Of a DNA stretch of 64,000 nt, positions 1 through 8,555 are shown one piece after another (position 1 is the first letter of the stretch; each line of letters begins with the position of its first letter). The translations under genes and the position numbers were made by a program. The notes beneath the pieces were generated by a model that did no database searches, was not told where the DNA came from, and saw only the letters and a list, made by a program, of their open reading frames with translations. The DNA lies in assembly GCF_000306785.1 (NCBI RefSeq), contig NC_017955.1, positions 4,464,001-4,528,000 on the forward strand, written 5' to 3'. Origin of the DNA: Modestobacter italicus. Its GTDB lineage: Bacteria > Actinomycetota > Actinomycetes > Mycobacteriales > Geodermatophilaceae.

Positions 1-2509
1 TCTTGAGCACGTCGACCGGCAGCCGGGCCAGGTAGGCGAAGGTCGAGTACCCCCGGCCGAAGTCGTCCAGCGAGATGACGCAGCCCAGGTCGTGCAGCGT
101 CTGCAGGTCACCGCCGCCGCGGTCGGGCTCGCTGATGAACAGCGACTCGGTCACCTCGAGCATCAGCCGGCGCGCGGGCACCCCGGCGCGGGCCAGCGCG
201 GCGGAGACGTCGGGCACCAGGCTGCCCGACTGCAGGTGCCGGGCGCTGATGTTGACGCCCAGCTGCAGGTCGCGGCCCTGCTCCAGCAGCACGGCGAGCT
301 CCGCGGTGGCCCGTTCCAGGACCCACCGCTGCAGCGGCACGATCAGCCCGTCGTCCTCGGCCAGCGGGATGAACTCGTCCGGGGCCACCTCGCCCAGGGC
401 CGGGTGGTCCCAGCGGACCAGCGCCTCCAGCCCGAGCACGCGGCGCTCGGCCACCCCGACCACCGGTTGGTAGAGCAGCCGCAGCTCGCCGCGGGACAGC
501 GCGTCGGGCAGGTCGCGGGCCAGCCGGGTGCGCCGGACGGTCGCGGCGTCCGCCGTCTCCCCGTGCCGGCGCACGCAGCCCTTGCCGGCCGCCTTCGCCG
601 CGCGCAGCGCCAGGTCGGCGTTCCGGAAGGTGACCGGGACGTCGTCGGCGGGGTGCAGCTCGGTGACGCCGATGCTGCAGGAGACGTCGAAGACCAGGTC
701 CGGGTCGGTGCCCGGGGTCGGCACCGCACGGTGGACGCCGGTCAGCTCGACGAGGATCCGCTCGGCGAGCGCGGTGGACTCCGCGAGCCCGGCGCGCACC
801 ACGACGGCGAACTCGTCGCCGCCGAGGCGGCCCACCAGGTCCCGGTCGCGCACGGTGGCCCGCAGCCGGTCGGCGACCGCGCCGAGGAGCAGGTCCCCGG
901 CGTCGTGCCCGGCGATGTCGTTGACCGCCTTGAAGCCGTCCAGGTCCAGCAGCAGCAGGCAGGCGCTGTCCCCCTCGGTGGTCCGGGCCCGGGCGCTGTC
1001 CAGCGCGGCCATCAGCCGGGCCCGGTTGGGCAGCCCGGTGAGGTAGTCGGTGTAGGCCATCCGCTCGAGCTCGAGCTCGTTCTGCCGCCGGTCGTCGACG
1101 TCGCGCAGGTGCAGCACCAGCCCGGCGCCGCACCCGGCCCCGGCCGGCTCCTCGGGCAGGGCGGGCAGCGGCCCGGACGGCACCACCCGCACGGTCTCGT
1201 ACGCCGGCCAGCGGCCGTCGCGGGAGCGGAGCCGGAAGACCCGGCCGCGCCCCTGGTCGGGGTCGGCGCCGGCGGCGAGGACCGCGTCCAGCTCCGCGCG
1301 GTCCTCGTCGTGGACGAAGTCGGCCAGCGGCCGGCCCTCGAGCTCGCGGGCGGTCCAGCCGTGCGGGTGCGAGCCGGCGCCGGAGTCCCAGGTGATCCGG
1401 CCGTCGTGGTCCAGGACGATGGTGATGTCGGCGGCGCCGTGCACCAGGGTGCGGAAGTAGGCCTCGGTGCGGAGCACGCGGCGGGTCAGCCGGGCACCGT
1501 CGGCGGCCCACATCAGCGACCGGACGAGGACCAGCACCAGCAGCAGGCAGGCGGCCACCGCCTCGACCGGCAGGATGGTCCGGCCGAGCACCCGGCCGAC
1601 CAGCAGCAGCAGCACCACGCCGAAGGCCGCGCAGTAGCTGATCACCACGCCGAGCAGCGGGACGGTGGACGCGTCCTGCTCCGCGGTCCGGGACCGGCCC
1701 GGGTCGGCGGCGAGGGCCAGCGTGCCGGCCGCGAGCATGCCCAGCCACGCGATCTCGGTGAGCAGGTCGAACCCGACGGAGGGACGCACCGCGGCGAGTG
1801 CCCCGGTGCCGTTGAGGAGCGTCAGGCAGGAGAAGGACGCGAGCAGCCAGCCGGCGGCGCGGCGGCGCGACTCGCTGACGCCGGCGAAGGTCACCAGACC
1901 CACGACGCACAGCAGCACCGACGCACCCGGGTAGAGCAGGGTGACCAGGTCGGCCGGGAGGCCGCCGGTGTCGGCGAGGACCTGCTCGGACACGACCTCC
2001 AGCAGCGCGGCGAGCGCGACGAGGGCGACCGCGGCGTCCAGCACCACCCGCGAGGAGATCCGTCCCGCGGCCGACCGGACCAGCCGGGCGCATCCGAGCA
2101 GCGCGACCGGGACGGCCAGCAGCATCGGCACGTCCTGCGGGCCGGCCGAGGTCGGGTTGACCCCGGCGCCGGACACCGCGGCGACGGTCTGCCCGGCGGC
2201 CAGCAGCCCGACGACGAGCGCGACGGTGCGCCACGAGCCCGACGCCGGCCGGTCCAGGGAGCGGGCGTGCCGGAGCAGCAGCACGGCGGTGCACGACGAG
2301 GCGGCGGCGAGCACCGCCGGGCCGGCCCAGCCGGACGCCTCCGGCCACCGCACCGCGACGAGCACCAGGCCGAGCGCCAGCACGCCGAGCAGGCCGAGGA
2401 CGGCCGCCCGGGGCCAGCGCAGCTCCGCCGTCCCCGGCGCCGGGACACCCGGCGCCGGCAGCACCGGCCACGACCCGAGCAGGCTGCCGGTCCTCCCCGA
2501 CGCGGTCAC
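1..2509 (-). CDS. Membrane-bound GGDEF/EAL cyclic-di-GMP enzyme (3' end cut by window edge)
   Basis: Enzyme of cyclic-di-GMP turnover with both a cyclase (GGDEF) and a phosphodiesterase (EAL) domain. About 836 codons are visible; the C-terminus lies beyond position 1. The order is: a hydrophobic N-terminal half with several membrane segments, a PAS-like segment (EAYFRTLVHGAADITIVLD), a GGDEF domain with an intact motif (GRLGGDEF), then an EAL domain with GLEALVRW, NISARH, LEVTES and LDDFGRGYS visible. The conserved acidic residues seen so far are intact, so it could make or break c-di-GMP. The GTG start at 2509 shares a GTGA overlap with the stop of the upstream paralogue, so translation is probably coupled. 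The domain calls are secure; the net catalytic direction and the signal sensed are unknown. Confidence 0.9.
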   Translation of the reverse strand, partial: MTASGRTGSLLGSWPVLPAPGVPAPGTAELRWPRAAVLGLLGVLALGLVLVAVRWPEASGWAGPAVLAAASSCTAVLLLRHARSLDRPASGSWRTVALVVGLLAAGQTVAAVSGAGVNPTSAGPQDVPMLLAVPVALLGCARLVRSAAGRISSRVVLDAAVALVALAALLEVVSEQVLADTGGLPADLVTLLYPGASVLLCVVGLVTFAGVSESRRRAAGWLLASFSCLTLLNGTGALAAVRPSVGFDLLTEIAWLGMLAAGTLALAADPGRSRTAEQDASTVPLLGVVISYCAAFGVVLLLLVGRVLGRTILPVEAVAACLLLVLVLVRSLMWAADGARLTRRVLRTEAYFRTLVHGAADITIVLDHDGRITWDSGAGSHPHGWTARELEGRPLADFVHDEDRAELDAVLAAGADPDQGRGRVFRLRSRDGRWPAYETVRVVPSGPLPALPEEPAGAGCGAGLVLHLRDVDDRRQNELELERMAYTDYLTGLPNRARLMAALDSARARTTEGDSACLLLLDLDGFKAVNDIAGHDAGDLLLGAVADRLRATVRDRDLVGRLGGDEFAVVVRAGLAESTALAERILVELTGVHRAVPTPGTDPDLVFDVSCSIGVTELHPADDVPVTFRNADLALRAAKAAGKGCVRRHGETADAATVRRTRLARDLPDALSRGELRLLYQPVVGVAERRVLGLEALVRWDHPALGEVAPDEFIPLAEDDGLIVPLQRWVLERATAELAVLLEQGRDLQLGVNISARHLQSGSLVPDVSAALARAGVPARRLMLEVTESLFISEPDRGGGDLQTLHDLGCVISLDDFGRGYSTFAYLARLPVDVLK

Positions 2510-5145
2510 CCGCCCACCCGCCCGACGATGCCGGGCCACAGCAGGCCGTCGTGCGACTCCAGCAGGTCCTCCAGGGCCGACAGCCCCATCGGCCGGGCGA
2601 GCAGGAAGCCCTGGGCGTAGCCGCAGCCCAGCGCCTGCAGGACGCCGAGCTGGCTGGCGGTCTCGACGCCCTCCGCGACGACGTCGACGCGCAGCGCGGC
2701 CCCCAGCGACAGGACCGCCTCGCAGATGGCGCGGGTGTAGGGGTCGCGGTCCACCCGGGACAGCAGCGCCCGGTCCAGCTTGATGATGTCGACCGGCAGC
2801 CGTCCCAGGCCGCGCAGCGAGGAGTTGCCGCTGCCGAAGTCGTCCAGGGCCAGCCGCACGCCCATCAGCCGCAGCGCCGTGACGTCGTCGGTGGCGTCCC
2901 GGCCGGCGAGCGCGGACTCGGCGATCTCGACGACGAGCCGCTCGGGTGACAGGCCGCTCGCGCGCAGCGCGGAGGCGACGTCGCCGACCAGCGTGCCGGC
3001 GGCCAGGTGCTCGGCGGAGACGTTGACGCCGAGCTTGAGCTCCAGCCCGTGGCCGGGCAGCGACGCGGCCGCGGTGGTCGCGCTGTGCAGTGCCCAGCGC
3101 TGCAGGTCGACCAGCAGGCCGGCCCGCTCCGCGAGCGGCAGGAACTCCTCCGGCGGGACGTCGCCGTGCAGCGGGTGCTGCCAGCGCAGCAGGGCCTCCA
3201 CGCCGGTGACCCGGTGGTCGGCGAGGGCGACGATCGGCTGCCAGACCAGGCCCAGCTCACCCCGCTCGCGGGCGTCGACCAGGTCCAGCCGGAGCTGCTC
3301 CCGGCGGTCGCGGGCGGCGGTCAGCTCGGCCCGGTACCGGCGCAGCGAGCCGACCCCGGCGGCGCGCGCGTCGCGGACCGCGAGCTCCGCGCGGTCGCCG
3401 GCGGCGTCCACGGTGAGCCCGGCGGTGAGCGGCGCGAGCCCCACGACGGCGGTGAGGTCGACGATGCCGGCCTCGGTGGTCACCGGGGCGTCGATGACCG
3501 ACAGGCAGCGGGAGGCCACCCGGTCCGGCTCGTCGCCGGTGCCGTGCGCCAGCACGCTGAACAGCTCGGCGCCGATCCGGGCCACCTGGTCCTCGGCGCG
3601 CACGGTGGCGCGCAGCCGGCGGGCGATCTCGACCAGCGCGACGTCGACGACGTCCCGGCCGGCGTGCTCCCCGGCGGCGGCCAGGCCGTGCACCTCGACG
3701 AGCAGCAGCGCGACGTCCTCGGCGGCCGGGTCGGCCAGCCCGGCGAGCAGGGCGTCGAGGGCCGTCTGCTGCGCGGCCCGGTTGGGCAGGCCGGTGAGCG
3801 GGTCGGTGTAGGCCAGCGAGCTGAGCTCCAGCTCGCGGTCGAGCCGGGCGGTGACGTCGCGGCACTGCAGGACCAGGCCCTGCACGTCGTCGTCGGCCCG
3901 CAGGTCGCTGACCCCGGCCTCGAGGACCCGCCAGTCACCGGCGGCGTCCTGCAGCCGGAAGCTGCGCAGCCCGGTGGGGGCGTCGGCGGCGAGCCAGCCG
4001 CGCACCGCCTGGGCGTCGTCGGGGTGGACCACGTCGGCGAGCGGACGCCCGGTCAGCGCCGCGGCACCGCCCGGCGGCAGCAGCGACGGGGCCGCCCAGC
4101 TGACCCGGAGGTCGCCGTCGAGGATGAGCACCGCGTCGCTGCTGGAGCGCACCAGCGACCGGAAGTAGGCCTCGCTGCGGCGTAGCCGGCTGCCCACCCG
4201 CGACTCGTCGCGGGCAGCCACGGCCCGGTGGACGGCGGTGAGCGCCAGGCAGCACAGCAGCGCGACGCCGGCGGCCGGGGTGGGCCGGCTCCCGGTCAGC
4301 GGGACGCCGAGGTAGACCAGCACCGCCACCACCAGGACCAGGTGCGGCAGCAGCTGGCCGGCCAGGCTGAGCCGGACGGCGGCGCGGCTGGGCGGGGCGA
4401 CGGCGTCGGCACCCGGGTCGCGCAGCGCGGCCAGGCAGAGCAGCACCAGACCCGCCAGCTGGGCACCGACGACCCAGCCCGGCAGCACGGACCGCGGCAG
4501 GTCCTCCCCCACGACGGCCAGCCCGCGGGCGCCGGCCCACGCGGTGGCGGCCAGCAGCAGCAGGGCACCGGTGACCCGGCGGGCGCCGGAGGAGACGGCG
4601 ACGAGCACCAGGACGGCGGACAGCACGCCGGCGGTCAGCAGGCAGATCAGCTCGAGGACGAGGCGGCCCGGCCCGGTCAGCGGCTGGCCGGCGAGCGCCG
4701 GACCCACGACGAGGACCTGGGCGAGCACGACCGAGGCGCTGAAGAACAGCGCCGTCTCGGTCAGCAGCCGGGCACCGCCGGCGCGGAGCTGGCTGCGGGT
4801 GATCAGGGTGAGCAGGGCGACCAGCGCGAGCAGGACCGAGGGCAGCGAGGCGAGCTGGCCGACGGTGTCCGACGGGCTGCGCGCCGACCGCCCGTCGACC
4901 AGGGCGACGACCCCGGCCCCGGCGAGCCCGACGACCACGGCGACCGCGAGCAGCCGCCAGCCGCGGAGCACCCCGCGGCGCGGGGCGCCCGGGTCCAGCC
5001 GGGTGCCGCGGGTCCACATCAGCGCGGCCGTGACCAGCGCGGTGGTCAGCAGCAGGACGGCCGCGACCGTGGGCGCGACACCGCCCGCGGCCCCGGTGAG
5101 CACCGGGACGGCGAGCAGCCACTCCGCGGAAGCCCGCCGGCGCAT
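2506..5145 (-). CDS. Membrane-bound PAS-GGDEF-EAL protein with degenerate GGDEF
   Basis: Paralogue of the gene downstream, 879 residues from this start. It has a long hydrophobic N-terminus (roughly residues 10-290, several membrane helices), a PAS domain (SEAYFRSLVRSSSDAV), a GGDEF-type domain and a C-terminal EAL domain. The cyclase signature reads RIGAELF instead of GGDEF, so cyclase activity is probably lost. The EAL domain keeps GVEALLRW, NVSAEH, VEIAES, LDDFGSGN, IKLDR, AEGVET and YAQGF, so phosphodiesterase activity is expected. ATG 5145 was chosen because the longer alternative (GTG 5211) begins inside the ilvD terminator hairpin. It overlaps the downstream gene by 4 bp. The partner that activates it is unknown. 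Confidence 0.88.
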   Translation of the reverse strand: MRRRASAEWLLAVPVLTGAAGGVAPTVAAVLLLTTALVTAALMWTRGTRLDPGAPRRGVLRGWRLLAVAVVVGLAGAGVVALVDGRSARSPSDTVGQLASLPSVLLALVALLTLITRSQLRAGGARLLTETALFFSASVVLAQVLVVGPALAGQPLTGPGRLVLELICLLTAGVLSAVLVLVAVSSGARRVTGALLLLAATAWAGARGLAVVGEDLPRSVLPGWVVGAQLAGLVLLCLAALRDPGADAVAPPSRAAVRLSLAGQLLPHLVLVVAVLVYLGVPLTGSRPTPAAGVALLCCLALTAVHRAVAARDESRVGSRLRRSEAYFRSLVRSSSDAVLILDGDLRVSWAAPSLLPPGGAAALTGRPLADVVHPDDAQAVRGWLAADAPTGLRSFRLQDAAGDWRVLEAGVSDLRADDDVQGLVLQCRDVTARLDRELELSSLAYTDPLTGLPNRAAQQTALDALLAGLADPAAEDVALLLVEVHGLAAAGEHAGRDVVDVALVEIARRLRATVRAEDQVARIGAELFSVLAHGTGDEPDRVASRCLSVIDAPVTTEAGIVDLTAVVGLAPLTAGLTVDAAGDRAELAVRDARAAGVGSLRRYRAELTAARDRREQLRLDLVDARERGELGLVWQPIVALADHRVTGVEALLRWQHPLHGDVPPEEFLPLAERAGLLVDLQRWALHSATTAAASLPGHGLELKLGVNVSAEHLAAGTLVGDVASALRASGLSPERLVVEIAESALAGRDATDDVTALRLMGVRLALDDFGSGNSSLRGLGRLPVDIIKLDRALLSRVDRDPYTRAICEAVLSLGAALRVDVVAEGVETASQLGVLQALGCGYAQGFLLARPMGLSALEDLLESHDGLLWPGIVGRVGG

Positions 5146-5210
5146 CTGCTGCACCCCGAGGAGGTCGGCGCGCCGGGCACGATGGGACAGCCCGCCGGGC
5201 GGTCGCCTCA

Positions 5211-5235
5211 CCCGTCCGGGCCATGCCCGGACGGG
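5211..5235 (-). terminator. Rho-independent-type hairpin after ilvD
   Basis: Perfect inverted repeat: an 11-bp arm CCCGTCCGGGC (5211-5221), a 3-nt loop and its complement (5225-5235). It lies 9 bp past the ilvD stop, with no T-tract, as is common in actinobacteria. It separates ilvD from the GGDEF/EAL pair. Confidence 0.7.
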
Positions 5236-5244
5236 GAGCGGCGA

Positions 5245-6957
5245 TCAGCTGGTGATGGCCCCCTGCGCCGCGGAGCCCACGAGCTTGGCGTACTTGCCGA
5301 GCACGCCGCGGGTGTAGCGCGGGGCCGGCGGCGCCCAGCCCTCGCGGCGGCGGGCCAGCTCGTCGTCGTCGACCAGCAGGTCGAGGGTGCGGGCGGCGAG
5401 GTCGAGCCGGATCCGGTCGCCGTCCTCGATGAAGGCGATCGGGCCGCCGTCGGTGGCCTCGGGCGCGATGTGCCCGACGCACAGCCCGGTGGTGCCGCCG
5501 GAGAACCGCCCGTCGGTGAGCAGCAGGACGTCCTTGCCCAGGCCGGCGCCCTTGATCGCGCCGGTGACGGCGAGCATCTCGCGCATGCCCGGGCCGCCCT
5601 TGGGGCCCTCGTAGCGGATGACCACGACGTCGTTCGGCTGCAGCGTGCCCTCGGTGACGGCGTCCATCGCGCCCTGCTCGCCGTCGAACACCCGGGCGGT
5701 GCCCTCGAAGACGTCGGCGTCGAAGCCGGCGGACTTCACCACCGCACCCTCCGGCGCCAGCGAGCCGCGCAGGATGGTCAGCCCGCCGGTCTTGTGGATC
5801 GGGTCGTTCATCGCGTGCACGATCGTGCCGTCGAGGTCCGGCGGGGAGATCTCGGCCAGGTTCTCGGCCATCGTCTTCCCGGTCACGGTCAGGACGTCGC
5901 CGTGCAGCAGCCCGGCGTCCAGCAGCGCGCGCAGCACGACCGGCACGCCGCCGACCCGGTCGACGTCGGTCATCACGAACCGGCCGAACGGCTTGACGTC
6001 GGCCAGGTGCGGCGTCCGGTCGCCGATCCGGTTGAAGTCGTCGAGGTCGAGGTCGACGTCCGCCTCGTGCGCGATCGCCATCAGGTGCAGGACGGCGTTG
6101 GTCGAGCCGCCCAGCGCCATGACCACGGTGATGGCGTTCTCGAACGCCTCCTTGGTCATGATCTGCCGGGCGGTGATCCCCTTGCGCAGCAGCTCGACCA
6201 CGGCCTCGCCGGAGGCGATCGCGATGGCGTCGCGGCGGGCGTCGGGCGCGGGCGGCGCCGCGCTGCCGGGCAGTGCCATGCCGAGCGCCTCGGCGACGCT
6301 GGCCATGGTGTTGGCGGTGTACATGCCGCCGCAGGAGCCCATGCCCGGGCAGGCGGCCTTCTCGATGGCGGTCAGCTCGTCGCGGGTGATCTTCCCGGCG
6401 GCGCAGGCCCCGACGCCCTCGAAGACGTCGATGAGGGTCAGGTCCTTGTCCCCGAGCCGGCCGGGCAGGGTGGAGCCGGAGTAGACGAACACGCTGGCCA
6501 GGTCGAGCCGGGCGGCGGCCATCAGCATGCCGGGCAGCGACTTGTCGCAGCCGGCCAGCAGGACCGAGCCGTCCAGCCGCTCGGCGAACATGACCGTCTC
6601 GACCGAGTCGGCGATGACCTCGCGGGAGACCAGCGAGGCGCGCATGCCCTCGTGGCCCATGGAGATGCCGTCGGAGACCGAGATGGTGCCGAACTCGAGC
6701 GGGTAGCCGCCGGCGGCGAAGACGCCCTCCTTGGCCCGCTTGGCCAGCCGGTCCAGCGAGAGGTTGCAGGGGGTGATCTCGTTCCAGGACGACGCCACCC
6801 CGATCTGCGGCTTGGCGAAGTCGTCGTCGCCCATGCCCACCGCGCGGAGCATCGCCCGGGCGGGCGCCTTGGCGTCGCCGTCGGTGACCTCGCGGCTGCG
6901 CGGCTTGACGTCGACGGTGCGGTCGCTGCTGGTGGGTCGGTCCTCCACGGTCGTCAC
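5245..6957 (-). CDS. ilvD: Dihydroxy-acid dehydratase
   Basis: Fe-S dehydratase of valine, isoleucine and pantothenate synthesis; it converts 2,3-dihydroxy-isovalerate and its methylvalerate analogue to the 2-keto acids. The 570-residue product has the usual length. Cluster-binding cysteines lie in [15 protein letters not shown] and [13 protein letters not shown], and the C-terminal half has the usual [12 protein letters not shown] motif. GTG 6957 was preferred over the longer frame (to 7020) because it gives family length and sits 8 nt after a TACCAT -10 element, suggesting a leaderless mRNA. It stands alone, divergent from the PH-domain gene, with its own terminator. No leader peptide or T-box was found. 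Confidence 0.97.
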   Translation of the reverse strand: MTTVEDRPTSSDRTVDVKPRSREVTDGDAKAPARAMLRAVGMGDDDFAKPQIGVASSWNEITPCNLSLDRLAKRAKEGVFAAGGYPLEFGTISVSDGISMGHEGMRASLVSREVIADSVETVMFAERLDGSVLLAGCDKSLPGMLMAAARLDLASVFVYSGSTLPGRLGDKDLTLIDVFEGVGACAAGKITRDELTAIEKAACPGMGSCGGMYTANTMASVAEALGMALPGSAAPPAPDARRDAIAIASGEAVVELLRKGITARQIMTKEAFENAITVVMALGGSTNAVLHLMAIAHEADVDLDLDDFNRIGDRTPHLADVKPFGRFVMTDVDRVGGVPVVLRALLDAGLLHGDVLTVTGKTMAENLAEISPPDLDGTIVHAMNDPIHKTGGLTILRGSLAPEGAVVKSAGFDADVFEGTARVFDGEQGAMDAVTEGTLQPNDVVVIRYEGPKGGPGMREMLAVTGAIKGAGLGKDVLLLTDGRFSGGTTGLCVGHIAPEATDGGPIAFIEDGDRIRLDLAARTLDLLVDDDELARRREGWAPPAPRYTRGVLGKYAKLVGSAAQGAITS

Positions 6958-6965
6958 GTCCGGGG

Positions 6966-6971
6966 ATGGTA
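6966..6971 (-). promoter_or_regulatory. Putative -10 element of ilvD
   Basis: TACCAT on the minus strand, 8 nt before GTG 6957, fits the actinobacterial TANNNT consensus and would start transcription at or next to the start codon. No clear -35 box. Confidence 0.45.
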
Positions 6972-7038
6972 GGCCGCCGGGGCGCAGGTGCGGCCGGCCC
7001 GGGGGCCGCCGTCCCAGCATCTGGGAGGATCTGCGGTC

Positions 7039-7401
7039 GTGGCTGTCGCTCGCTTGCGCACGGGCCGGACCGTGCTGCTGCCCATCGTCTTCCTGGCGAT
7101 CTGCCTGCTGCCGCTGGCGAACGCGACCCCGTGGCTGCTCCTGCTGCTGGTCGTGCCCGCCGCGCTGGCCGCGTGGGTGTACCGGGCGGGCGTCGACGTC
7201 GGGGACGCCGGGATCACCGTGCGCTCCCTGGCCGGCGCGCGCACCGTGCCCTGGGCTGAGCTCGCCGGCATCCGGGTCGGCAAGCGCAGCGACCTGTGGC
7301 TGGTGACCACCGCCGGCACCCAGGTGCGGCTGCCCGTCCTCCGCGCCCGCGACCTGCCCCGCCTCGCCCAGCTCTCCGGCGGCCGCATCCCCGCCCCCTG
7401 A
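7039..7401 (+). CDS. Small PH-domain membrane protein
   Basis: A 120-residue protein with two adjacent hydrophobic helices near the N-terminus (about residues 8-50), followed by a beta-rich segment ([14 protein letters not shown], then [20 protein letters not shown]) typical of bacterial PH domains (bPH/DUF2581 type). Such proteins are usually membrane-anchored and of unknown function. GTG 7039 was chosen because GGGAGGAT (7023-7030) sits 8 nt upstream; the same GAGGAT could also serve as a weak -10. The gene is divergent from ilvD and converges on the 2-hydroxyacid dehydrogenase across a tandem repeat. Family assignment is moderately sure; the role is unknown. Confidence 0.75.
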   Translation: MAVARLRTGRTVLLPIVFLAICLLPLANATPWLLLLLVVPAALAAWVYRAGVDVGDAGITVRSLAGARTVPWAELAGIRVGKRSDLWLVTTAGTQVRLPVLRARDLPRLAQLSGGRIPAP

Positions 7402-7403
7402 AC

Positions 7404-7511
7404 GAGGACCCGCGCTTTCGCGCGATCAAGTACGGCGCTTTCGCGCGATCAAGTACGGAGCTTTCGCGCGATCAAGTACGGCGCTTTCGCGCGAGAATGC
7501 GCGGGGTCCTC
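7404..7511. repeat. 23-bp tandem repeat framed by an inverted repeat
   Basis: Three complete 23-bp units start at 7414, 7437 and 7460, with a truncated fourth at 7483-7493. Each begins GCTTTCGCGCGATCAAGTAC. The third unit starts after a single A/C variation in the spacer. The array is framed by GAGGACCCGCG (7404-7414) and CGCGGGGTCCTC (7500-7511), which are inverted with one extra base. It fills the whole gap between two convergent genes and touches the stop codon of the downstream one. It may act as a bidirectional terminator or a REP-like element. Confidence 0.85.
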
Positions 7512-8472
7512 AGTAGTCGGCGACGACGTTCTCCAGCGGCTGGCCAGCGAGCACCCGCTGGAGCTGCTCGACCACCGCGGCCGTGGCCCGGGCGTTGGTG
7601 TCCGGCACGGCGCCTGCGACGTGCGGGGTGAGCAGCAGGCCCGGGGCCGACCACAGCGGGTGCCCCTCGGGCAGCGGCTCGGGCTCGGTGACGTCCAGCG
7701 CCGCCCGCAGCCGGCCGGCGGTGAGCTCGGCGAGCAGGGCGTCGGTGTCCACGACCACCCCGCGGGCGGCGTTCACCAGCAGCGCGTCGTCCTTCATCGC
7801 GGCGAGGAACCCGGCGTCGACCATGCCGGTCGTCTCCGGGGTGACCGGGACGATGAGCACCACCACGTCGGCGTCCGGCAGCAGGTCGGGCAGGTCGCCG
7901 AAGGCGTGCACCCCCTCGCGCGCCGTCCGGGCGACCCAGGTGACGTCGACGTCGAAGCCGGCCATCATCCGGCCGATCGTGCGGCCGATGTCCCCGGCAC
8001 CGACGATCAGCACCTTCGCGCCCACCAGTGAGTGGTCGGTGCGCATCTCCCAGCGGCCGGCCTCCTGCAGCCGGGTGAAGTGCGGGAGCCCGCGCTGGGC
8101 GGCGAGCGTCGCCGCGACCGCCCACTCCGCGGTGGCCGGCGTGTGCGCTCCCCGGGCGTTGCACAGCACGACCCGCTCGGGGAGCCGGCCGACGAACTTC
8201 TCCGCCCCGGCGCTCATCAGCTGGACCAGCCGGAGCCGGGGCAGCGCGTCCCAGACCTCGGCGGTGAGCTCGCCGCCGCCGCGGGGCACCATCACCCGGG
8301 CCTCGGCGGCCTCGCCGGTGGGCACCCCGTCGGCCGGGTCGAACCGGTGCGCGCGGATGCGCGGGGAGACGGCCTCCACCGCCTCGGCGAGCGCACGCGA
8401 GGGGACGAGGACGTGCAGCGTCTCGTCGGCGCCGAGGTCGAGGACGGGCGCGGCAGGAGCGGTGTCGGGCAC
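7510..8472 (-). CDS. D-isomer-specific 2-hydroxyacid dehydrogenase family protein
   Basis: NAD(P)-dependent 2-hydroxyacid dehydrogenase or reductase of the D-lactate/phosphoglycerate dehydrogenase superfamily, 320 residues. The nucleotide-binding loop reads GAGDIGRTIGRMM. The catalytic Arg lies in VNAARGVVVD, the Glu in DVTEPEPLP and the His in LLTPHVAGA. It is shorter than SerA and lacks a C-terminal ACT domain, so it is not the main serine-pathway enzyme; the substrate is unknown. GTG 8472 was chosen over the longer open frame because TAAGGT lies 8 nt upstream. It is divergent from the lipoprotein gene, 83 bp apart. Confidence 0.88.
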   Translation of the reverse strand: MPDTAPAAPVLDLGADETLHVLVPSRALAEAVEAVSPRIRAHRFDPADGVPTGEAAEARVMVPRGGGELTAEVWDALPRLRLVQLMSAGAEKFVGRLPERVVLCNARGAHTPATAEWAVAATLAAQRGLPHFTRLQEAGRWEMRTDHSLVGAKVLIVGAGDIGRTIGRMMAGFDVDVTWVARTAREGVHAFGDLPDLLPDADVVVLIVPVTPETTGMVDAGFLAAMKDDALLVNAARGVVVDTDALLAELTAGRLRAALDVTEPEPLPEGHPLWSAPGLLLTPHVAGAVPDTNARATAAVVEQLQRVLAGQPLENVVADY

Positions 8473-8480
8473 GGGTCCCG

Positions 8481-8486
8481 ACCTTA
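8481..8486 (-). promoter_or_regulatory. Putative -10 element of the 2-hydroxyacid dehydrogenase gene
   Basis: TAAGGT on the minus strand, 8 nt before GTG 8472; suggests a leaderless transcript. Confidence 0.45.
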
Positions 8487-8542
8487 GGTGCCGGCCGGCG
8501 GACCCTGCAGCGCGGACGGCGGTCGGCGTCCCCCGGCCGCCG

Positions 8543-8548
8543 TACTGT
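8543..8548 (+). promoter_or_regulatory. Putative -10 element of the sugar-dehydrogenase-like lipoprotein gene
   Basis: TACTGT, 7 nt before GTG 8556, with no Shine-Dalgarno sequence; suggests a leaderless transcript. Confidence 0.45.
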
Positions 8549-8555
8549 TGCGGTC

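Noticed and set aside
92-6972. Very long plus-strand open frames opposite the GGDEF/EAL genes and ilvD (for example 92-2620 and 4228-6972).
   Set aside because: They are rich in Gly, Arg, Gln and Val with no domain signature and lie opposite genes with clear motifs; such frames arise from GC-rich codon bias.
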